From NCBI RefSeq assembly GCF_025972045.1, contig NZ_JAPDHX010000005.1, positions 62,001-126,000 of the forward strand: a stretch of 64,000 nucleotides of DNA. Direction: 5' to 3'. The notes under the pieces were generated by a model that saw nothing but the letters and a program-made list of their open reading frames with translations, had not been told where the DNA came from and ran no database searches. The DNA comes from Micropruina sonneratiae (lineage in GTDB: Bacteria; Actinomycetota; Actinomycetes; Propionibacteriales; Propionibacteriaceae). Both the position numbers and the translations under genes were made by a program. Below, one piece after another: positions 56,940 to 64,000 of this stretch (position 1 is the first letter of the stretch; the number at the start of each line of letters is the position of its first letter).

Positions 56940-57016
56940 CGGAACTCCTTCGTCGGGACCGGGTGGTGACGACAACTGTGCAGCGAGAGCACGCCGGCGG
57001 AACCCATCCGGAATCG

Positions 57017-57036
57017 TCAAGATCGCTGATTCTTGA
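57017..57036. promoter_or_regulatory. Dyad TCAAGA-N8-TCTTGA in the aceA/ramB intergenic region
   Basis: A perfect 6-bp inverted repeat with an 8-bp spacer lies 77 bp before aceA and 50 bp before ramB. A second dyad, TGCACG-N5-CGTGCA, lies at 57061-57077 just before the ramB start, and AACTGTGCA, close to the RamB half-site AACTTTGCA known from Corynebacterium, lies at 56974-56982. Any of these could be the operator. Confidence 0.5.
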
Positions 57037-57085
57037 TGGCGGCCACCCCTTGACCGGATCTGCACGAACCGCGTGCAATCGGTGC

Positions 57086-58609
57086 ATGCCCACGAAAGCT
57101 GCCCGCGCAGCGTCAAGTTCAAAGGAACTTGACGCCCCGCCGATCACCCGGTTGATCGCCCGGACGGAACCCCCGCAGCGTCGGGGACCCGCCGCGGGAC
57201 CCGATCCGCTGGCCGTCGGCAAGCGCGTCCGGCACCGCCGCAAGGCGGCCGGACTCACCCTGGACACTCTGGGCGCGCGGGTCGGGGTGTCGGCGTCCGC
57301 CCTGTCGCTGATCGAGACCGGCCGCCGGGAGGCGAAGGTGTCGGTCCTGGCCGGCATCGCCGACGTCCTGGGCTGCACGCTGGCCGACCTGCTGGACGAC
57401 GCGCCGCCGAGCCGGCGTGCCGCCCTGGAGCTGCAGCTCGAACGAGCCCAGCAGTCGCCGGCGTTCGCGGCGCTCGGCGTCCAGCCCGTGCGGACCGGAC
57501 CGCGGCTGCCGATGGACGCCCTGGAGTCGCTGGTGGCGCTGCACGGGCAGGTGCGCAGCCTGAGCATCGAGCGGGACGGGACGCCCGAGTACGCCCGCCG
57601 CGCCAACGCCGGCCTGCGCCGACGGATGCTGGCCGCCGACAACCACTTCCCGGCGATCGAGTCGCTGGCCGACGACCTGCTGACCGGCATCGACCACGAC
57701 GGCGGCCCGCTGACCTGGCACAACGTCCGGGCGATCGCCGCCCGGCTCGGCTTCACCCTGCAGTCGGCGCCCGACCTGCCGCGCTCGACCCGCTCGATCA
57801 TCGACCGCACCCGGCGCCGGGTGTTCCTGCCCAGCGCCGAGGCGGCCACCCTGCGCACCGTCGCGCTGTCGGCGCTGGGACACGTCGTGCTCGAACACCG
57901 GCCGCCCGGCGACTACGCCGAGTTCCTGGCGCAGCGGGTCGAGGTGAACTACTTCGCCGCGGCCGTGCTGGTGCCGCAGCGCTGGGCGGTGCCGCTGCTG
58001 CAGGAGGCCCGCAGGGCCCGCGACCTGGAGATCGCCGACCTGCGCGACCGGTACCTGACCTCGTACGAGATGGCCGCGCACCGGTTCACCAACCTGGCCA
58101 CGGTGCATCTGGACATTCCGGTGCACTTCATGAAGATCAACGCCTCCGGGGTGATCCAGAAGGCGTACGCCAACGACGGGGTCGCGTTCCCCAGCGACGC
58201 CACCGGGGCGATCGAGGGGCAACGGGTGTGCCGGTACTGGACTGCGCGGGCGGTCTTCGACCAACCCGACTGGACGGAGCCGTACCAGCAGTACACCGAC
58301 ACCCCCTCGGGCACGTTCTGGTGCACCGCCCTGGCCGAGCACGTCGACGGGGATGCCCACTCGGTCTCGGTCGGCACTCCCTACGAACACGTGCGCTGGT
58401 TCCGCGGCCGCGACACCCCGCACCGCTCGGCATCCCGCTGCCCCGATCCCGCCTGCTGCACCGAGCCGTCCGCCGAGCTGGCCCAACGCTGGCGGGACGC
58501 CTGGCCCAGCTCCCGGGTGCATTCGGCGCTGCTGGCGAGCCTGCCGGCCGGAGAGTTCGCCGGAATCGATCGCACCGAGGTGACGGCCTTCCTGGAGAGG
58601 CAGCCGTGA
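57086..58609 (+). CDS. ramB: RamB-type transcriptional regulator of acetate metabolism
   Basis: A 507-residue regulator. An Xre-type HTH (about residues 45-105; [20 protein letters not shown] and [20 protein letters not shown]) is followed by a large effector region with an IrrE/DUF955-like part ([20 protein letters not shown]) and the ScfRs/DUF2083-type end [20 protein letters not shown]-like segment, where the sequence reads [14 protein letters not shown], then [12 protein letters not shown]. This domain order is that of RamB. The HExxH zinc motif of IrrE proteases is absent. It is divergent from aceA-aceB, which it most likely represses. Confidence 0.9.
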   Translation: MPTKAARAASSSKELDAPPITRLIARTEPPQRRGPAAGPDPLAVGKRVRHRRKAAGLTLDTLGARVGVSASALSLIETGRREAKVSVLAGIADVLGCTLADLLDDAPPSRRAALELQLERAQQSPAFAALGVQPVRTGPRLPMDALESLVALHGQVRSLSIERDGTPEYARRANAGLRRRMLAADNHFPAIESLADDLLTGIDHDGGPLTWHNVRAIAARLGFTLQSAPDLPRSTRSIIDRTRRRVFLPSAEAATLRTVALSALGHVVLEHRPPGDYAEFLAQRVEVNYFAAAVLVPQRWAVPLLQEARRARDLEIADLRDRYLTSYEMAAHRFTNLATVHLDIPVHFMKINASGVIQKAYANDGVAFPSDATGAIEGQRVCRYWTARAVFDQPDWTEPYQQYTDTPSGTFWCTALAEHVDGDAHSVSVGTPYEHVRWFRGRDTPHRSASRCPDPACCTEPSAELAQRWRDAWPSSRVHSALLASLPAGEFAGIDRTEVTAFLERQP

Positions 58610-58625
58610 GCGGCGGGAGTCGCCG

Positions 58626-58850
58626 ATGCACGTGACGGTGACCGGTTCGGGTCCGACGGTGCTGCTGCACGGGGGCGGCGTGAGCGGCTGGCTGTGGGGC
58701 CCGACGCTGGCCCGGCGACGCTGGTTCGCCACCCTGCAGGCCCGGCAGCTGGGTGTGCCGGACGATCTGCTCGAGGCCTACGTCGCGGAGAGCCTGACGA
58801 TCTTCGGCCGGGACCTGCTCGCCGCGACCGGTCGGGGTGCCGCTGCAGCG
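58626..58850 (+). pseudogene. N-terminal fragment of an alpha/beta hydrolase gene
   Basis: MHVTVTGSGPTVLLHGGGVS starts like an alpha/beta hydrolase (oxyanion strand HGGG), then the frame jumps to RRWFATLQARQLGVPDDLLE and TIFGRDLLAATG, leaving out the nucleophile strand. The sequence then runs directly into the reversed end of another broken gene. It starts 16 bp after ramB with CGGGAG upstream, so it was once co-transcribed. Too short to be functional. Confidence 0.55.
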
Positions 58851-59245
58851 GGGCCAGGTAGGCGGCCAGCACCGGCAGCAGCGAGCCCATCAGGAAGCCG
58901 CCCCCGGACAGCAACGCTTCGGTCCTGGCGGCCCGGTGGGTGGCCACCTCACGGATTCCGTGCTCGAGTTCGAGCTGGGCCGACAGGGCGTCCGCGGCGG
59001 AGAGCTCGTCGGCCACCCTTTTGGCCGTCTCGGCGCTGACCCCCTTGGCGACGAATCACTCGGCCAGCTCGGCGATCTCCCCCTGCGGGGTCAGTTCGAG
59101 CAGCCGCTTCTCCTGCGCCGCCAGGTGCCCCGGCCAGGCCGAGACCCCTTCCCGCAACGGCGATGATCCCGTTGTTGATCTCCGTGACCCGCGCCCGGAT
59201 ATCGGCCGGATGGAGCCGATCCCACCACCCGAAGCGCACGGACAT
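58850..59245 (-). pseudogene. Broken VIT1/CCC1-family (iron/manganese transporter-like) gene
   Basis: From ATG 59245 the frame reads FGWWDRLHPADIRARVTEIN and NNGIIAVAG, then shifts at about 59165 to WPGHLAAQEKRLLELTPQGE. An in-frame TGA lies at about 59057-59059 before FVAKGVSAETAKRVADELSA, followed by QLELEHGIREVATHRAARTE and GGGFLMGSLLPVLAAYLAPL, where the homology ends. This order matches the cytoplasmic helices and one membrane helix of VIT1/CCC1 transporters. A frameshift, a stop and loss of the 3' end all show decay. Confidence 0.7.
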
Positions 59246-59398
59246 GGACGGAGAGTAGTGCCCGGTGTGAATGGGCCGGGAGTGGGTATGTACAGTCCTC
59301 GACGGCTCCGGTGCCACGACAGTGTTCCGGGGTGTGACCCTTCATCCTTTGTTGCGAATGCACTCAACCTTTTAGGTGGTGCGTGGCACACTGTGCAG

Positions 59399-60058
59399 GT
59401 GCTGAACAGAAACCCCATCCGAATCGCACTGATCGATGACTACGAGGTTGTCGTCGCCGGTCTCCTGCACATGTTCGCCAACTACGCCGACCGGGTGGAG
59501 GTGGTGAAGCCGACCCCCGGCGGAGGCTTCCGGCACCCGGTCGACATCGCCCTCTACGACAGTTTCGGGCGGCATTCGGTCGACGCCCCCACGTTGCAGC
59601 GGTTGTTGAGCGACCCCATGGTCGACCGCGTCGTGGTCTACACGTGGAACTTCCAGCGGGCCCTGGTCGAACGGACCATCGGCGACGGGGCGTCGGGGTA
59701 CCTGTCGAAGAGCCTGACCGCGCGCGAACTGGTCGACGCGATCGAGCAGATCCACGCCGGGCGGGCGGTGATCAGCCCGGCACCCAAGGCGACGAACCCG
59801 ACCGGCGGCAACTGGCCCGGCCGCGAGGAGGGGCTGTCCTACCGCGAGAGCGAGGTGATCGCGCTGATAACCGAGGGCCTGTCCAACGCCGAGATCGCAC
59901 AGAGCATGTTCCTCAGCCCCAACTCGGTGAAGAGCTACATCCGCTCCGCGTACCGCAAGATCGGTGTTCTTCGGCGCTCGCAGGCCGTCTCGTGGGGCAT
60001 GCGGCACGGTTTCGCCTCCGACTACGTCCGGCCCCAGCCGGCCGTCGTGCCAGCCTGA
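59399..60058 (+). CDS. NarL/LuxR-type response regulator
   Basis: A 219-residue regulator. The receiver domain begins IRIALIDDYEVVVAGLLHMF with the two acidic residues, the phospho-acceptor is probably the Asp in IALYDSFG, and the conserved Lys is in GYLSKSLTARELV. The LuxR-type HTH is LSYRESEVIALITEGLSNAE with IAQSMFLSPNSVKSYIRSAY (about residues 145-200). No partner histidine kinase is adjacent, so it is an orphan. Start GTG 59399 is the best match to the family N-terminus; GTG 59393 is an alternative, and no ribosome binding site is strong. Confidence 0.85.
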   Translation: MLNRNPIRIALIDDYEVVVAGLLHMFANYADRVEVVKPTPGGGFRHPVDIALYDSFGRHSVDAPTLQRLLSDPMVDRVVVYTWNFQRALVERTIGDGASGYLSKSLTARELVDAIEQIHAGRAVISPAPKATNPTGGNWPGREEGLSYRESEVIALITEGLSNAEIAQSMFLSPNSVKSYIRSAYRKIGVLRRSQAVSWGMRHGFASDYVRPQPAVVPA

Positions 60059-60063
60059 GACGG

Positions 60064-60792
60064 GTGACTGCCTGGATCGGCACCTCGGGGTGGAGTTACG
60101 ACCATTGGGACGGCGTCCTCTATTCGCCCGGCACACCGTCGCGCGACCGGTTGGCGCGCTACACCGCCGAGTTCCGCACCGTCGAGTTGAACGCGTCCTT
60201 CTATCGCTGGCCGAAGACCGCCACCTTCGCCTCGTGGCAACGCCGGCTGCCAGAGGGCTTCCGGCTCACGGTCAAGGCGCCGCGTGGTCTCACCCACAGC
60301 AAGCGGCTGCTGCACCCCGACCAGTGGGTGCAGTGGATCCAACGCGACTGGCACGCGCTGTTCGACAAGCGCGGCGTCCTGCTGGTGCAGCTGCCGCCGG
60401 GCATGGCGCGCGACGACGACCGCCTCGACTACTTCCTCAGTCGGCTGCCGTGGTGGGTTCCGGTGGCGGTCGAGTTCAGGCACGACTCGTGGCTCCACGA
60501 GGACGTGTTCGCCCTGCTCGAGCGGCAGGGGGCGGCCTACGTGGTGATGTCGGGAGCGCACCTGCCGTGCGTGCTGCGCGCGACCGCGCCGTTCGCCTAC
60601 GTGCGACTGCACGGGCCCGACCACGACTGGCTGTACGGCGGTTCGTACTCCCACGCCGACCTGCACTGGTGGGCGGACAGGATAGGCGAGTGGCGCAGCC
60701 AGGGCCGTGACGTCTACGCCTACTTCAACAACGACGGCGACGGCAACGCGGTGCGCAACGCCCGGACGTTGCGGGCGTTCCTGGGCCAATAG
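60064..60792 (+). CDS. DUF72-family protein
   Basis: A 242-residue TIM-barrel-like protein of the DUF72 (YecE) family: AWIGTSGWSYDHWDG, FRTVELNASFYRWPKTATFA, FRLTVKAPRGLTHSKRL, LLVQLPPGMARDDDRL, VAVEFRHDSWLHEDV, FAYVRLHGPDHDWLYGGSYS and DVYAYFNNDGDGNAVRNA. It starts at GTG 60064, 5 bp after the response regulator stop, so the two are probably co-transcribed. The family is widespread, with no settled biochemical role. Confidence 0.92.
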   Translation: MTAWIGTSGWSYDHWDGVLYSPGTPSRDRLARYTAEFRTVELNASFYRWPKTATFASWQRRLPEGFRLTVKAPRGLTHSKRLLHPDQWVQWIQRDWHALFDKRGVLLVQLPPGMARDDDRLDYFLSRLPWWVPVAVEFRHDSWLHEDVFALLERQGAAYVVMSGAHLPCVLRATAPFAYVRLHGPDHDWLYGGSYSHADLHWWADRIGEWRSQGRDVYAYFNNDGDGNAVRNARTLRAFLGQ

Positions 60793-60806
60793 ACCCAGGA
60801 ACCGCC

Positions 60807-61340
60807 TCAGCCGAGCGCCTTGACCAGGGCGGCGTTGAAGGCGGGTAGGTCGTCGGGGTTACGGCTGGTGATCAGGTTGCCGTCGACCACGACCTCCTGA
60901 TCGACCCAGTCGCCGCCCGCGTTACGGATGTCGGTACGCAGGCTGGGCCACGAGGTCAGCTTCTTGCCCCGCAGCACCTCAGCCTCGACGAGCGTCCACG
61001 GCGCGTGGCAGATCGCCGCCACCGGCTTGCCCGAGCCCACGAAGTCGCGAACGAAGGAGACGGCGTCGTCGTCGGTGCGCAGCGCGTCGGGGTTCGCCAC
61101 CCCGCCGGGCAGTACCAGGGCCGCGTAGTCGCCGACGCTGGCGTCGGCCACAACGACGTCCACCGGCCGGGTGTCGGCCTTGTCGAGGTGCTCGAACAGC
61201 TGCACCGTGCCGTCGTTGGGAGAGATCAGCACTGGTTGATAGCCGGCGTCGGCGACGGCCTGCCACGGGTCGACGAGCTCGGCGGACTCGATGCCCTCGG
61301 CGGCGACCAGGAAGGCGACCTTCTGTTGCGTGGTGTTCAC
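60807..61340 (-). CDS. DJ-1/PfpI-family protein
   Basis: A 177-residue class I glutamine-amidotransferase-like protein of the PfpI/YhbO branch. The nucleophilic Cys is in VAAICHAPWTLVEA, with YAALVLPGGVANPDAL before it and LTSWPSLRTDIRNAGGDWVD after it. Such proteins act as glyoxalase III or protein deglycases and protect against stress. Starts GTG 61340 or 61343. It is convergent with the DUF72 gene and divergent from the AllC-like gene. Confidence 0.92.
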   Translation of the reverse strand: MNTTQQKVAFLVAAEGIESAELVDPWQAVADAGYQPVLISPNDGTVQLFEHLDKADTRPVDVVVADASVGDYAALVLPGGVANPDALRTDDDAVSFVRDFVGSGKPVAAICHAPWTLVEAEVLRGKKLTSWPSLRTDIRNAGGDWVDQEVVVDGNLITSRNPDDLPAFNAALVKALG

Positions 61341-61485
61341 CACTCCAGTCTGCGACCCGCGGCCCGTCTCCAACACACCCGCAGGGACCCAGCCGCAGGG
61401 TCTCGGATGCCAGACCCGTCAGATCCGGCGGTGGTGGCCGCGCGACGAGCACCGTTTGCTGGAAGCACCCCGCGAAAGGAGCCTC

Positions 61486-62670
61486 ATGCCCACCGCCAAC
61501 CAGTTGCTCGAGGACATCGCGCACGTCGGGCGCGACACGGACGACGGCTATCACCGAATGCCCTGGACGCCCGAGGTGGCGCAGCTGCGGGAGTGGTTCG
61601 CGGGTGAGGCGCAGGTCAGGGGCCTGGAGGTCGTCGAGGACGGCAACGGCAATCAACTCGCCTGGTGGGGGTCGGGTTCGGACGCCCTGCTGCTCGGGTC
61701 GCACCTGGATTCGGTGCGTGGTGGCGGCGCCTACGACGGCCCGCTCGGCATCGTCAGCGCGTTCGCGGCGATCGACGACCTGCACGCCAAGGGGTTCGCG
61801 CCGCGGCGTCCGATCGTGGTGGCGAACTTCACCGACGAGGAGGGGGCCCGGTTCGGGCTGGCCTGCCTGGGCTCGCGGTTGGCGACCGGTGCGATCACCG
61901 CCGAGAAGGCGCTGGCGTTGCTCGACGACGACGGCACCAGCCTGGCCGAGGCGATGCGCCGGCACGGGCGCGCCCCCGAGGCGGCCGGTCCAGCCGAGTG
62001 GCTGCGCGACATCGGCGCCTTCGTCGAACTGCACGTCGAACAGGGCCGTTGGCTCGCCGACGGGTCCGCCGCGGTCGGGGTGGCCTCGGCGATCTGGCCG
62101 CACGGCAGGTACCGGTTCGACTTCACCGGCCAGGGCAACCACGCCGGCACCACGGCGATGGGCGACCGGCGCGACCCGATGCTCGGCTACGCCGCGACGG
62201 TGCTGGCCGCCGCGAGCCTCGCCGAACGGACGGGTCAACGCGCGACGTTCGGGCGCGTCCAGGTGCTGCCCGGCAGCACCAACGCCATTCCGTCGGCGGT
62301 CCGGGCATGGCTGGACGCTCGCGCCGACAGCGAACCCGCCCTCGACTCACTGGTGGCGGCGATCCTCACCGAAGCCGAGCAGGCGGCAGCACGGCACGGC
62401 ACCGGCGTGGTGTTCACCTCAGAGTCGGTCACCGCCGCGGTGGCCTTCGACGAGGTCCTGCGCGACCGGCTCGCAGGGCTGCTGGAGGCCCCGGTGCTGC
62501 CCACCGGCGCGGGTCACGACGCCGGCATCCTGTCGGCGCACGTGCCGACCGCGATGCTGTTCGTCCGCAACCCGACCGGCATCTCGCACGCACCCGAGGA
62601 GTTCGCCGACGAGGCGGACTGCACCGCCGGGGTGGACGCCCTGGTGCGGGTCGTCGAGGAGTTGGCGTGA
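61486..62670 (+). CDS. M20-family amidohydrolase, AllC-like, probably in histidine degradation
   Basis: A 394-residue amidase of the allantoate amidohydrolase/N-carbamoyl-amino-acid hydrolase family. Metal ligands are the His/Asp in LLLGSHLDSVRGGGAYDG, the Glu pair in VVANFTDEEGARFG, the His in FVELHVEQGRWLA and the late His in NPTGISHAPEEFAD; GQGNHAGTTAMGDRRDPML is the dimerisation-domain motif. AAAGGA precedes the ATG. It is translationally coupled to hutF (4-bp overlap), so its most likely role is to hydrolyse N-formylglutamate, the HutF product, in place of HutG. That role is inferred from context. Confidence 0.85.
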   Translation: MPTANQLLEDIAHVGRDTDDGYHRMPWTPEVAQLREWFAGEAQVRGLEVVEDGNGNQLAWWGSGSDALLLGSHLDSVRGGGAYDGPLGIVSAFAAIDDLHAKGFAPRRPIVVANFTDEEGARFGLACLGSRLATGAITAEKALALLDDDGTSLAEAMRRHGRAPEAAGPAEWLRDIGAFVELHVEQGRWLADGSAAVGVASAIWPHGRYRFDFTGQGNHAGTTAMGDRRDPMLGYAATVLAAASLAERTGQRATFGRVQVLPGSTNAIPSAVRAWLDARADSEPALDSLVAAILTEAEQAAARHGTGVVFTSESVTAAVAFDEVLRDRLAGLLEAPVLPTGAGHDAGILSAHVPTAMLFVRNPTGISHAPEEFADEADCTAGVDALVRVVEELA

Positions 62671-63791
62671 GCACGCATCCCGGGTTCGCGAACTGCCACT
62701 CGCACCTGTTCCACCGAGCCTTGCGTGGCCGTCTCGCCGGCGGCAGCACCTTCTGGGGCTGGCGCGACGGCATGTACGCGGTGGCCGGCGTGCTCGACCC
62801 CGAGCTGTGGTTCCGGCTCGCCCGGGCCACGTTCGCCGAGATGCGGCTGGCCGGCTATACCAGCGTCGGGGAGTTCCACTATCTGCACCACGCCCCGGGC
62901 GGCGTGGGCTACGACGACGGCAACGCGCTCGGCTCCGCCGCGATCGAGGCGGCCAGGTCGGTGGGGCTGCGGATCTGCCTGCTGGACGCCTGCTACCTGC
63001 GGACCGGACTGGCCGGCGAGCAGCCGTCGCCGGTGCAGCAGCGCTTCTTCGACCCCGACGCCGAGGTCTGGGCGGCCCGGCTGCACGACCTCGCTGCCCG
63101 CTACGCGGGCGATGCCGGCGTGGTGGTCGGGGCTGCGATCCATTCGGTGCGGGCCGTCGACCCCGACTCGCTGGCCACGGTGGCGTCGGCCCTGCCGCGG
63201 GCGCCGCTGCACGTGCACGTCTCCGAGCAGCCCGCCGAGAACGAGGCGTGCCTGGCGGCCACCGGCCGCACCCCGGTCGCGCTGCTCGCCGACGCGGGGG
63301 TGTGGACGCCACGCACGACCGCCGTGCACGCCACCCACCTGACCGGCGACGACATCGCCACCCTCGGCGCCGCGGGGGCGTTCGTCTGCTTCTGCCCCAC
63401 GACCGAGGCAGAGCTCGCCGACGGCATCGGCCCCAGCGTCGCGCTGCGCGAGGCCGGCGCGCGGATCACCCTCGGGTCGGACTCCAACACCGTCATCGAC
63501 GGCTTCGCCGAGGCCCGCGGCCTGGCCATGAACGAACGGCTGGCCACCGGCACCCGCGACGGCTGGACGCCCGCGCAGCTGTGGCGGGCGGCGTCCGCCG
63601 ACGGCACCGCGTCGCTCGGCTTCACCGACCCCGGCACGTTCACCCTGGTGGAATCGGTGCGCACGGCCGGTGCGCCCGAACCGCTGTGGGCGGCATCCGC
63701 CGCCGACGTGTTGCCGCCGGACGGCCTCGACCCCGATCAGGTGCGCGCCGAGTTGGCCGCCGCGGTCGACGAGGTGTGGGCCAGGGTCTGA
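62667..63791 (+). CDS. hutF: Formimidoylglutamate deiminase, compact form
   Basis: A 374-residue amidohydrolase converting N-formimino-glutamate to N-formyl-glutamate and ammonia. The metal-binding HxH is in GFANCHSHLFHRALRG, with FWGWRDGMYAVAG, GYTSVGEFHYLHHAPGG, HVHVSEQPAENEACL (His), AVHATHLTGDD (His) and ITLGSDSNTVIDGF (Asp). It starts at HPGFANC, so the usual N-terminal beta-sandwich of about 55-60 residues is missing, and the C-terminal strands of the same sandwich (the usual LADLVTVDL-like segment) are also shortened. The barrel itself is complete. GTG 62667 overlaps the previous stop by 4 bp. Confidence 0.88.
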   Translation: MSTHPGFANCHSHLFHRALRGRLAGGSTFWGWRDGMYAVAGVLDPELWFRLARATFAEMRLAGYTSVGEFHYLHHAPGGVGYDDGNALGSAAIEAARSVGLRICLLDACYLRTGLAGEQPSPVQQRFFDPDAEVWAARLHDLAARYAGDAGVVVGAAIHSVRAVDPDSLATVASALPRAPLHVHVSEQPAENEACLAATGRTPVALLADAGVWTPRTTAVHATHLTGDDIATLGAAGAFVCFCPTTEAELADGIGPSVALREAGARITLGSDSNTVIDGFAEARGLAMNERLATGTRDGWTPAQLWRAASADGTASLGFTDPGTFTLVESVRTAGAPEPLWAASAADVLPPDGLDPDQVRAELAAAVDEVWARV

Positions 63792-63827
63792 GCACAAACT
63801 GTCGGACCCGGCGTCGATGATGGGGCG

Positions 63828-64000
63828 ATGACCACCTATTCGGGCACGAAGGAGTTCGAAGGAGCAACCTTCGAACGCGTCAGTTTCCAGGGCGCCACGA
63901 TGCGCTTCTCCGACGTCAGCGGCGTGACGATGCGCAGCGTCGACGTCGGCGGCCTCGACATCGACAGCCACGACCTGTTCTTCGGCAGCCTGTTCGTCAA
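63828..64000 (+). CDS. Pentapeptide-repeat-like protein (5' part, cut by window edge)
   Basis: The first 57 residues contain A(D/N)LxX-like five-residue repeats: FEGATFERVSFQGATMRFSD, then VTMRSVDVGGLDIDSHDLFF. This pattern begins several actinobacterial proteins in which a few pentapeptide repeats precede a DinB-like four-helix domain. The remainder lies beyond the window, so the family is only suggested. The ATG is 36 bp after the hutF stop. Confidence 0.6.
   Translation, partial: MTTYSGTKEFEGATFERVSFQGATMRFSDVSGVTMRSVDVGGLDIDSHDLFFGSLFV

Overview
The window is high-GC actinobacterial chromosome, most likely from Propionibacteriaceae. The strongest pointer is a complete methylmalonyl-CoA carboxytransferase (transcarboxylase) operon, with 5S, 12S, a small conserved protein and the 1.3S biotin carrier at 6.06-9.77 kb; this enzyme is the hallmark of the Wood-Werkman propionate cycle. 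Housekeeping genes (gpmA, typA, nadABC, aceA/aceB, ilvE, phoU) are intact. No rRNA, tRNA or CRISPR array was seen.

Layout. 0-6 kb: a SenX3/RegX3-type two-component pair is divergent from phoU across a clear Pho box, followed by gpmA, a decayed dehydrogenase gene, an SDR oxidoreductase and membrane proteins. 6-11.2 kb: the transcarboxylase operon and the serine dehydratase gene sdaA. 11.2-12 kb: a non-coding block of a 16-bp minisatellite and three copies of a 119-bp palindromic element. 12-17.5 kb: a GTPase, an amino acid permease, a DMT exporter and an XPB-like helicase. 17.5-19.5 kb: wreckage of an FG-GAP secreted protein and of an AAA ATPase. 19.5-25.3 kb: a membrane protein, typA, and an alanine module (Lrp-type regulator, ald, cycA). 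25.3-32.3 kb: a Clp-like ATPase coupled to a frameshifted TIR-domain gene, a membrane protein, arcA, an MFS transporter and ilvE.

32.3-38.3 kb holds the most unusual system: a tight three-gene operon of a CHAT (caspase-like) protease, an alpha/beta hydrolase, and a second CHAT protease joined through a membrane segment to a CBM9-like domain. After it come a YceH-methyltransferase fusion, a DUF222/HNH protein, and an ArsR regulator with a perfect operator palindrome next to a VOC protein. 41.7-44.7 kb is a decayed, partly lower-GC island: a gene fragment, a truncated ISL3 transposase, a secreted DUF4258-like protein with a DUF2283-like partner, and a broken acetyltransferase. 45.6-49 kb is the nadABC operon. 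49-54 kb has a phosphofructokinase, a membrane/hydrolase pair, an ltrA remnant and a second phosphoglycerate-mutase-like gene. 54-58.6 kb is the glyoxylate shunt (aceB, aceA) divergent from its likely regulator ramB. 58.6-64 kb has two gene fragments, an orphan LuxR-type response regulator, a DUF72 protein, a DJ-1/PfpI protein and a two-gene set for late histidine degradation (AllC-like amidohydrolase and a compact HutF).

Physiology: the genes fit an organism that ferments amino acids and organic acids (serine, alanine, arginine and probably histidine) into pyruvate and propionate, and that can also grow on acetate through the glyoxylate shunt. At least nine genes are broken by frameshifts and internal deletions while every core gene is intact, so real decay is more likely than poor sequence.
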